Below are positions 58,101-63,648 of a DNA stretch of 63,648 bases, piece after piece. Below the pieces are notes generated by a model. The model saw only the letters and a list, made by a program, of their open reading frames with translations. It had not been told where the DNA came from and made no database searches. This DNA comes from Candidatus Hydrogenedens sp. (GTDB lineage Bacteria > Hydrogenedentota > Hydrogenedentia > Hydrogenedentales > Hydrogenedentaceae). The stretch lies in contig DAOSUS010000011.1 of NCBI GenBank assembly GCA_035378955.1, positions 1 to 63,648 on the forward strand, written 5' to 3'. Each line of letters opens with the position of its first letter. Positions within the stretch are counted from its first letter, which is position 1. The position numbers and the translations under genes were made by a program.

Positions 58101-61100
58101 GTACGAAAACAATTATTGCATTACAAGTCCCAACAGTTGATTTTACCGTAGATAAGCAAAGACAGGTTCCCGGTGGTCAAGTTAAATTTACATTGCTTCC
58201 GGGCAGTGGAATAACGGTATCCTCTGTGCAATGGGATTTCGGTGATGGAACACAATCTACAGATAGAAATCCGACACATACATATTCCCAGGCGGGAACA
58301 TATACCGTTAGTGTCGCGATAAAGGACAAGAACGGATTGAGTGCTTCTAAGATTAAGAGAGATTATATAGAAATATTAAGTGCACCCTATGTTAGTTTCT
58401 CCGCCCAACCGACTTCAGGATATATCACGCCGGATGCCATGGGAGAAAAAGACCCGGGATTAGATGTGCAATTTAGAGATATGTCTGTTGGAACAGATGT
58501 CTGGAAAGTGGTTGCATGGTCCTGGAGTTTTGGAGATAATATTCCCGCAATAGAAGCCACACAACAAAATCCTATACATAGATACACGAAGGAAGGTTTC
58601 TATTCCGTTACTCTTGAAGTAACATTCAAAAATGTAAATACCAGTGAGACCATGAAACTGTGTTATCTAATACCTAATTATATAACTGTAGGACCATGTA
58701 TTGGCTGTCCATCAACAACAGAAGGTGGAACTCAAGAGGAACCAAGTGCAAAGTTCTCCGTTCAATCTTTAATAAAAGATAAAGAAGCACTCTTACCTTT
58801 AACAGACTGGGTTCCTTTATTTAATTTTACCATGGGTTATGACCCTGAAAATCCCGCCCCACGAGTTTTGAAATCATTAGTTTACCGTATTCGAGCGGAT
58901 AAAAGAGGTGAAGGAGAATTAAATTATGGTAATCAAGGAGGTCCCAATATTTCAGACTTGTTGGAATTTGCCTTATTCAAAGAAAACTATTCAAAGAGAG
59001 AAGAATATGATAACCAATTAGACCCGTACTATGATGAATTATTATTTAAATGGAATGCAGATGGAACACCCTTAGCCCAAATTCTAACTCAAAATCCATA
59101 TTCCCCCGATGGTATTACTTATAGGCTGAACTTTATTGGAAGTGGAACGCCAGACAAACCGGATTACCCTGTAGTAACGGCTCCAAATCAAGATGAAGGA
59201 TTTGATGGAAATTCGTATATTGTTGCGGTTCGGACATCTGCTACATGGCGTAGTCAGATAACTATGGCTTGTGATGTTCTTCGTGCAGAGATGATAAAAC
59301 TTAATGGCATTTTCCCAAGGAATGCAGATGGAGAAGCTATTGATGAATATGACCCAAATTTCTACGATCCAGATAAACCTGAAAAAATGATTTCTGATGC
59401 GGGTTATTCTGCCAGTTTCACTGTTTGGGATTTGAACGGAATTATTAATCCTGAACAATGGGAATATAGTGGATTTGATGCGTGGAATTATCCGACAAGG
59501 TTATATACACCTCTCGCTGAACATACACGCCCCAAATGGTCAAAGTTTGACCAGTTGTTATATATGTATGCCGGGGAGTTATTATCATTTCGTCGCTTGG
59601 TTGCTATGGATACATGGAAACCCGTGATAGGAATCAATGTGCATTCTACGAAATCTGTGCATGCGGATGGATATGACCCGTTAGTAGGACCTCGTCTTAC
59701 GGCAGAAAAGAAGATATGGCCACAGTTGCGTGAGGTAAATGTTATATTCACAGATATTGGTGCAGATCCGTATGGACCTCCCGGCAATGGAGGTTTTGAC
59801 CCTCGTGAAGCGTTGGATAAAGTTTCCACACAAATAAACAGTCTTTTGGTTGATAGTGACCAGGTATTATTCCAGGATATTGTTTTTAACGGTGTTTGGG
59901 TATGGCATGACACAAATAATAACGGGAAATTTGATCCGCCAACACCGCTTGCAAACGGGCAAGGGGTCCAGTTGAATGGCGATTATCCAATGTTACCCGA
60001 AACTGTAATCGGCATTAATCTCTCAGAGGGCTTTATTTTACCTACAGGACAATTGTTAAATTGGGAGTATATACCATTCCCGCCGGGAGGTGGTGATCCA
60101 TGGTGGAAGTTGAACCTTCGTTTCTTCTATGGACGAAGAAGATTTGTGACACCGAGTAATGATGATGTTTCCGGTCATGTTGAACCAATCCCGGATAATT
60201 ATGTAGGTGTGGCTACAGGGAGCGAATATGCGAATGATTACTTTGTCGTAATAAGGACAGATAGTGGATTTAAGGATGTTTCTCAAACTGTACCTGATGG
60301 TAATGGGGTTATGATGGGTGCGGATTTCCGCGTGTTTATTGAACCAAGACGAGTGGATAATAATGGAAAACCGACGGGAGGTATTTATGTAGATTCGCAA
60401 ATTCCTCCGTTGGGTGGTCTTTTAGATGGTGGAGGACCCCCATGGCAGTCTGATTCGAGATGGGGTCAGCAAGAACCGTGGTGGAACCAGAGAACTGTAA
60501 ACGAAAAATCTACCAAACCTATGAAGGTAGGTTTAGATGTTCATGATTTAGTGTTAACTTATACATCCGATTCTCCTTATAAATTTGAGTCGGATATATT
60601 TTATGGTTCAGGTTCTATTAATTTAGGGAATTGTCTTGGCTATTCCGTCGGATTATCTGACTATCCTAAAGATTTTGATAGATGGATGGACCCGGAAGGA
60701 AAGATAAGGTCTCAATTCTTAAATTTACATTCCGTAGGTGTAACAAGATGGCGTGAATTTGGCGGATTTACTTATTCCATTACAGATAATAATACATTTA
60801 CTGTAAGTTATGACTATACCCATAGTAGGGGACAATATGCTTATGAAACGGTTCCTTTTGACCATGTGAATATTTTGGGTCCGGATACGCGTTCCTCTGC
60901 GTATGTAAATCCATTAGACCAGCCTGTTTTGCCTGACTATACTACCTGGTCTCGTAATATTGGACCTAATGAATATCCACGGGCAAGTCAATGGGCGCCG
61001 GAATTTAATCGAGCAAGATTGCTTACACAAAAAACAGATATAAATTCTGAACATACCGCTATGTTAGGGATTAATTTAGTAGGTTCGGGTGATTATGTTG

Positions 61101-63625
61101 TAAATAATGAAGGACAAGAATCCCCGTCTGTAGCGAAGATTGTTGTAGCCTTCTGGGGTCCGGACTTCTCTCCTGATATATTAATGCTATTAGACCCGGA
61201 TGGTAAGAGTTATGACTCCGGTGTATTGCTCTGGGAAGATACTGACAAGAACGGGATTTTCTTTGAACCAAAATTATTGGCAACCTACTGGGATTTGCCT
61301 ATGCCGAATATCGGTGATAAACCCGTCCCATTAAATAATTTACAATGGAGTTCTCAGCCAGAACCAATTGATATTGATGGGGATGGTTTACCTGATGATA
61401 TGGATGGTAATGGTCTTGTTGACCAACGAGATTACGCATGGGTCCTTACAATGTATCCAAAAGAAAAGTGGACCTTGCCAACAGATGATTTTATGAATTT
61501 CCTTTTTGGCACTGTTCCAATAGAATGTGGAAATATTGATTTTACTGATGTCTTGTTTGAAAAGAGTATAAAAGAGAAAACAGATGACGAGGCAAATGCG
61601 ACGAGTCAATCTTTAGAAAAACAAGTAACTGCTGTAGAAGGAAATAACCCCGGTGATGACCTGTTTATTACTGCTCGCCTAAATGATAAAGGGAAACGGT
61701 TCCAGTCATTCCGAGCAATTATTCCAGCAACTTTACCTGCAAGGAGCGATTCGGAGAAAAAAGCAGGTATTCAATTCTTCCCACAGGTTAATACCAGTTC
61801 TACCGCATATATTAAATCCAGTCCAGAAGAAGACCCCGTGCAAGATTTCTATGGGAATGATATGCTTGAAACAAACATACCGGTACAAATATATGACTTT
61901 ACAAGTCAGCAACAAGCAATTGTTCCCGGAGGCCCGTCCTTTGCTGTGATGGGATTTGATATTTCAACCAACAGACCTGAAGATAGTTTGTATCAAGGAA
62001 CAAATGGTGTAGGTTCTGAAAAGGCATTTACAGTATCTGGTGTGACTTTTGAACCCAATTCGCTTATTGGTGATTTCTTGATAGACTCTGCCTTTGAATC
62101 TTATGAGATTGTCGGGAATACGACCAATCAGGTGTATTTATTAAGTGGGACTCCGCGTAATGGCTCTTGGAGAATTGAACGCAACCCGAGTTTCTTAGAA
62201 GAAGTTACCTTAGAATTTTATGATGAAGGGACAAACGCCAACTTTAATCCGTTAAATGATTTGTTACCTCTTCATATTGACCCGCAAATCAGTGGCGTTG
62301 CTTTATATCGAGACAATGACGCAGACCCAAGAAATCGCAACGGTATGTTTGATGCCGATATTGATATTCCTATATCATTGGATGCAGCACCCTACTATAT
62401 AGGTCAAACAGGAGAAGCCACACAGGTGAAGTTTGTATTTTCCAGTCCCGGAACGGATAATGTTCCTATTCCTCGTGAACAACAGGCACGAAATCGTCAG
62501 TGGGTTCCTACATCTTTCGGTACAAATAACAAGGACCCGTTCTATGGTCCAGATTTCTTTGTTGTGCTACGAGCCTCAGATAAGATGAAAACAGGTGTAA
62601 ACTTCAGAATTGGAATGGTGAACTGGGGACCCAATACACCTACAGAACCTGACCCGGATACCTGGGCTCGTCTATCCGGTGAGCAGAGAAACGATTTCCG
62701 AAAATTCCGTGAATTCCCATGGGGAATTAGAGGACTTGGATTTATTACCTATTTCAAAGAACCTCCTGTTCGATACTATATGGATGGGAAGAAAGCAGGA
62801 ATGAAAGCCGATAATTCAGGTGTAAACTGGATTCGTTCTCATTGTACAAAGAAACGGCGGACAGGTGTAATTAATTCTATTAAGAAAGTAGTTGCTCCAT
62901 CTTCACTGGTAATAGATTCTACCTCCATATCTGAGTTGCCTATTCAGACTCTTGAAGGACAAGAAGTAACATTGGTTATATATGGAAGAAATTTTGGAAA
63001 CAATCCTGTAGTCCGTTTGTCAGGTTATCAAGTCCGTGTTATCCAGGCAACAGATACTGCTATAACCATAGCCATCAGTACAATGCCGGGCGTTGTGCCT
63101 ATTGAGCCTGTTGTATTACTGGTGAGAAATACAGCCACTGGAGATGAAGCCTCACGAACCGACTTGTTTACACTCACATCGAAGCCTTTAGGGCGAATAC
63201 CTGTTATCAATTCTATAAATCCGAACAAAGGAACATCTAAAGAATTTCCAGTTACTATACAGGGAGCCAATTTCTCAGCAATTGAGAATATACAAGTGTA
63301 TTTTGCAAACACATTGATGCCTGTGCAGTCTGTTTCGGCAGATGGAACATCTATCCAGGTAACTTTCCCATTGGGTGGTATTCCAACGGTAGGACCTCTG
63401 GATGTAACAGTGAAAAACATAGATCAGAAAACAGAGAAAACCCTTGTCGGAGGGTTCGAATATATAAATGATGCACAAAAGCCGAAGAAACGTTTTTATA
63501 TGTTTGGTTGTGGAGAAAGACAAGATATTCAACAATCGAATTTTATGGCTTATGCCTTTGACATAAGTCTGGTAATTGCAGTTTTGTTGTTTCTTCTGTG
63601 TGCAAAGAAGAAACAAACAGTATAA
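52133..63625 (+). CDS. Giant (3,830-residue) cell-surface protein with internal duplication, PKD and TIG domains
   Basis: GTG start with AAGGAG upstream. An N-terminal signal/anchor helix covers about residues 12-28. Two large homologous blocks follow: about 257-2000 (SFEAKDLITNGMGLVPLNDW...) and about 2205-3580 (KFSVQSLIKDKEALLPLTDW...), sharing TDIGxDPxGPPGNGGF and WHDxxxxNGKFDxPTPL. Between them sit two PKD domains (about 2000-2085 with WDFGDGTQSTDRNPTHTYS, and about 2085-2190). Two IPT/TIG domains (about 3600-3775) follow. The C-terminus has FGCGERQ near 3790, a hydrophobic helix (about 3806-3824) and CAKKKQTV, a tripartite sorting-signal-like tail. Many D-x-D/N-x-D-G loops (DTNGDGVF, DIDGDGLPDD) suggest calcium binding. 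Likely an adhesin or S-layer-like protein; function inferred. Confidence 0.8.
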   Translation: MKRKNKFYLPFQLIVIMSCVIILGVFFYLSDNRGNIGNSNREVRGTSIITDRNDSKNIELPKQGEKSQTGSLQLTVNEKAEIKNTANRVQVASTAPNSALTGILPSLVSGQIANLVYPTCDQLTLNFVAEPTDGAAPLTVSFRLVYTMTGFGPNDMPNIKNIIWYISSPSGGRPGSTGFQWQYQVEQQYDPRVTPEQQVFVIGGQGSQYFQTGGRYTIGMRIRLEDPTNPGDYRYCPDPLIYKEDYIIVRQESQIPQASFEAKDLITNGMGLVPLNDWVPLFYFNMKYNPNQPAPRTLTQLNYSLYDNAGILKPEDILEFGLFADSGPEGKPDGVLDFKYDGRFVYISGTPNAFYIQPGTPMLNWDRYGFPYEMPNNNGDFSRDLNYNLNFTMNPDSSSYDPTDPFAAVNPRNNPPTELFPFVKVKNLNPDSSANDGVDTTEGILRQWVIAGPDPGYGYIVAVRLTYNWKNGNRMALSVNRARMQPYSGPNLSTIVSNVPFPFWNYGVGSFPTQSTGQPVDSYNPNFYKGDILIEENFYTAHFNIYDITGDTIFGYRPGEDCNLSSWPFFMYTPVAEHTRPRWDISNTLIEAVTGEIMDLRHIWPMDAWIPVIGINVHGDPSAQIWEVNLILTDIGGDPFGPPGNGGFNPNYALEPITTSYRGDCSVSVQNDFAFNGAWLWHDSDSAEGNGKFDFPTPLDPSGSTYGISFTDCPMYPANRDQGGSVEPMIQWEYEPFPPGGGDPWWKVRLRFSGGRRRCPNQTPTGYFDPLPDYYEPNRTDTAIEKTDYYIVLRTNSGRTDLSGRTSGPGGLFGGDFRAFIEPRRWNPRDGGHWDGGLWFSNMNLDRKKKYVQDTEWIDEPYPTSATSETNRRINRPWFTERSHTQDNVKPQRVGFEVHDLVLTYSTDNTFGRETYIHPTQPLPIATHPVDIVNYAFYDWRGANGVSNLSLWVDPPITLGFGVDVFGIFNQRFLLGLAPPSDLVLDPTVNPLLGTNAVEWLYNPGFLPDYSEGVFWTGQPIPNLDELTFFQYAFETVPFEPTFGDPVIVRSLTPRSPAYPKPFIQPTLPDYYTWPMRLNLVNFGSRCIVYADEGSLSDNLEYYHFDPTEDPNVIETWQGIWAGYKDDIYYAELLDGNFAGVDLSGWWFVDNNGGRYYIKSNDGNILELENGHAAYVSAYMMNGNKLSVSQYPYGVKGGRANAVERGPWLVVKDAMVRNRYPQMADWPLGWGDNTVTSGPNGESRAARILRQKVEYKSQPVAVLGLNISGADDPVVNKKGPVALNSIYVAFWGPEFDPSDLTPLDSTGGTLPSSGVLLYEDTNGDGVFTGPVFLDTVSVPVFTDRIVPLVPGSLEWGIAPEPVDLDGDNIPDDLSGDGIVTDGNVDLSVPERPSLTSDQLKAWDGLKDLAWVLKLTPTQPWTVPQSDVRSGGANPPVSAKSLEEDNNSSLPLPAEIIKGIQETEKLASSTKKSFLLDITSPEYNDDGTANVIPMEKSAKALTAGGHQGDDLFVVIRTSDTVSAFEEFRCVIPARLPDRTPTTAQFAGVVFSQGGLTSRGAAFKTNPEEGGLQDFYGHDMLQVSVPTRVVDMTDALLPPSTSGIKTPVITPGGQPIAILGVDASMNRVENLIAYGNGTGASAGDKAFSPDSRDIIIPETSLKGFFSNGAWTQNIVGMWLVAYGQADQEVNKRVEAFEITGAQGRTLRLRAGTPKNGSPWYVVKDPTFLEQLIVEFYNANTQTTVRGFDPYNDLLPLDEEDPANGKVSGVSIWRDNDWDPRNTNGVFDPPIINDNGTIDYIDLPLRLDAAPVWYSRPGDPRYQVRFVFSSPGTDNSIGRDVTQGGTPYVSQPRLRQPIPICFGDCPSENGYGPDFFVVIRTSAAISAGDAFQAAIVSFGGDTPTEPDPDNFVRIYPGAGDINDGLFYLYSEFPWGNRAIGFISFFKDPLVYRYWAYNDRLHKWTARAEVDTSQAQSDRLGLNWVRTNPVASGRTKTIIALQVPTVDFTVDKQRQVPGGQVKFTLLPGSGITVSSVQWDFGDGTQSTDRNPTHTYSQAGTYTVSVAIKDKNGLSASKIKRDYIEILSAPYVSFSAQPTSGYITPDAMGEKDPGLDVQFRDMSVGTDVWKVVAWSWSFGDNIPAIEATQQNPIHRYTKEGFYSVTLEVTFKNVNTSETMKLCYLIPNYITVGPCIGCPSTTEGGTQEEPSAKFSVQSLIKDKEALLPLTDWVPLFNFTMGYDPENPAPRVLKSLVYRIRADKRGEGELNYGNQGGPNISDLLEFALFKENYSKREEYDNQLDPYYDELLFKWNADGTPLAQILTQNPYSPDGITYRLNFIGSGTPDKPDYPVVTAPNQDEGFDGNSYIVAVRTSATWRSQITMACDVLRAEMIKLNGIFPRNADGEAIDEYDPNFYDPDKPEKMISDAGYSASFTVWDLNGIINPEQWEYSGFDAWNYPTRLYTPLAEHTRPKWSKFDQLLYMYAGELLSFRRLVAMDTWKPVIGINVHSTKSVHADGYDPLVGPRLTAEKKIWPQLREVNVIFTDIGADPYGPPGNGGFDPREALDKVSTQINSLLVDSDQVLFQDIVFNGVWVWHDTNNNGKFDPPTPLANGQGVQLNGDYPMLPETVIGINLSEGFILPTGQLLNWEYIPFPPGGGDPWWKLNLRFFYGRRRFVTPSNDDVSGHVEPIPDNYVGVATGSEYANDYFVVIRTDSGFKDVSQTVPDGNGVMMGADFRVFIEPRRVDNNGKPTGGIYVDSQIPPLGGLLDGGGPPWQSDSRWGQQEPWWNQRTVNEKSTKPMKVGLDVHDLVLTYTSDSPYKFESDIFYGSGSINLGNCLGYSVGLSDYPKDFDRWMDPEGKIRSQFLNLHSVGVTRWREFGGFTYSITDNNTFTVSYDYTHSRGQYAYETVPFDHVNILGPDTRSSAYVNPLDQPVLPDYTTWSRNIGPNEYPRASQWAPEFNRARLLTQKTDINSEHTAMLGINLVGSGDYVVNNEGQESPSVAKIVVAFWGPDFSPDILMLLDPDGKSYDSGVLLWEDTDKNGIFFEPKLLATYWDLPMPNIGDKPVPLNNLQWSSQPEPIDIDGDGLPDDMDGNGLVDQRDYAWVLTMYPKEKWTLPTDDFMNFLFGTVPIECGNIDFTDVLFEKSIKEKTDDEANATSQSLEKQVTAVEGNNPGDDLFITARLNDKGKRFQSFRAIIPATLPARSDSEKKAGIQFFPQVNTSSTAYIKSSPEEDPVQDFYGNDMLETNIPVQIYDFTSQQQAIVPGGPSFAVMGFDISTNRPEDSLYQGTNGVGSEKAFTVSGVTFEPNSLIGDFLIDSAFESYEIVGNTTNQVYLLSGTPRNGSWRIERNPSFLEEVTLEFYDEGTNANFNPLNDLLPLHIDPQISGVALYRDNDADPRNRNGMFDADIDIPISLDAAPYYIGQTGEATQVKFVFSSPGTDNVPIPREQQARNRQWVPTSFGTNNKDPFYGPDFFVVLRASDKMKTGVNFRIGMVNWGPNTPTEPDPDTWARLSGEQRNDFRKFREFPWGIRGLGFITYFKEPPVRYYMDGKKAGMKADNSGVNWIRSHCTKKRRTGVINSIKKVVAPSSLVIDSTSISELPIQTLEGQEVTLVIYGRNFGNNPVVRLSGYQVRVIQATDTAITIAISTMPGVVPIEPVVLLVRNTATGDEASRTDLFTLTSKPLGRIPVINSINPNKGTSKEFPVTIQGANFSAIENIQVYFANTLMPVQSVSADGTSIQVTFPLGGIPTVGPLDVTVKNIDQKTEKTLVGGFEYINDAQKPKKRFYMFGCGERQDIQQSNFMAYAFDISLVIAVLLFLLCAKKKQTV

Positions 63626-63641
63626 GGAGATGGAATTATAA

Positions 63642-63648
63642 ATGAAAA
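63642..63648 (+). CDS. Start of a following gene, cut by window edge
   Basis: ATGAAAA begins 17 nt after the giant gene's stop, with AAGGAGAT 9-12 nt upstream. Only two codons are visible, so nothing can be said beyond likely cotranscription with the surface-protein gene. Confidence 0.5.

Noticed and set aside
52399..63616. Many 60-140 codon frames opposite or inside the giant surface-protein gene.
   Set aside because: They are shadows of a continuous 3,830-codon gene with conserved domains; none has independent support.
1..63648. tRNA, rRNA, known riboswitches, insertion sequences.
   Set aside because: None recognised on reading both strands; no transposase or integrase gene is present. 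A covariance-model scan would be needed to exclude small RNAs.

Overview
The window is AT-rich (by eye below 40 percent GC) bacterial chromosome from a Gram-negative organism: it carries an lptC-lptA-lptB set, a glycosyltransferase 9/heptosyltransferase-like gene and lipoproteins. Secreted polysaccharide-active families (GH95-like, DUF1080, DUF4091, an unassigned GH-like protein), a Mrp ATPase carrying DUF971, a permease ending in a pseudopilin-like domain and a giant PKD/TIG surface protein suggest an uncultured Hydrogenedentota/PVC-like lineage. That placement is inference; no rRNA or other decisive marker is present.

Region 1 (1-8100, all minus strand) is the most interesting part. Read 5' to 3' on the minus strand it holds: two genes for unrecognised membrane proteins, a CARF-like/sigma-54 activator (RtcR-type architecture), then cas10/csm1, csm2 and the start of csm3 of a type III-A CRISPR-Cas system that continues off the left edge. 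Two sequences fit the sigma-54 promoter rule GG-N10-GC. One lies 22 nt (predicted) before cas10 and the other, matching the full TGGCAC-N5-TTGC consensus, lies 24 nt (predicted) before the membrane-protein pair. The activator itself has a sigma-70-like promoter. Cas10 keeps both its HD and GGDD motifs, so it could make cyclic oligoadenylate. I infer a switch in which a Cas10-made nucleotide, or an RNA-damage signal, binds the CARF domain and sigma-54 polymerase then turns on both the csm operon and the membrane-protein operon.

Region 2 (8050-13000) is a self-regulated GntR/YtrA-type regulator, ABC ATPase and very large permease operon, with a consensus promoter overlapped by an inverted-repeat operator. 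Region 3 (13000-20000, minus) is a 9-bp minisatellite followed by miaB-pepA-small protein-mtaB-larE and a sugar-nucleotide epimerase. Region 4 (20000-28900, plus) holds a cold-shock protein, a double DUF1080 protein, a lipoprotein, a MIP18-Mrp-DUF971 ATPase, a GH95-like enzyme, a repeat-rich intergenic island, a DapA-family enzyme and a cysteine synthase. Region 5 (28900-34500, minus) is nadC-coaX-lptC-lptA-lptB and a MATE transporter.

Region 6 (34800-46200) has nnrD and thiL, an unlisted 46-residue membrane peptide, a DUF4091 protein, a metallophosphoesterase gene broken by two frameshifts, a GT9 transferase, a ComF-like protein, a large secreted GH-like protein and a zinc-ribbon miniprotein. 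Region 7 (46600-63648, plus) is a GldA/GldF/GldG/DUF4340-type ABC operon, then a perfect-consensus promoter with a ~200-nt leader driving a 3,830-residue surface protein built from a large internal duplication, and the first codons of a following gene.

Several starts were moved from the longest reading frame on ribosome-binding-site grounds: lptB, nnrD, the DUF4091 gene, the DUF4340 gene, the lipoprotein at 22041 and one membrane-protein gene. I recognised no tRNA, rRNA or intact CRISPR array.
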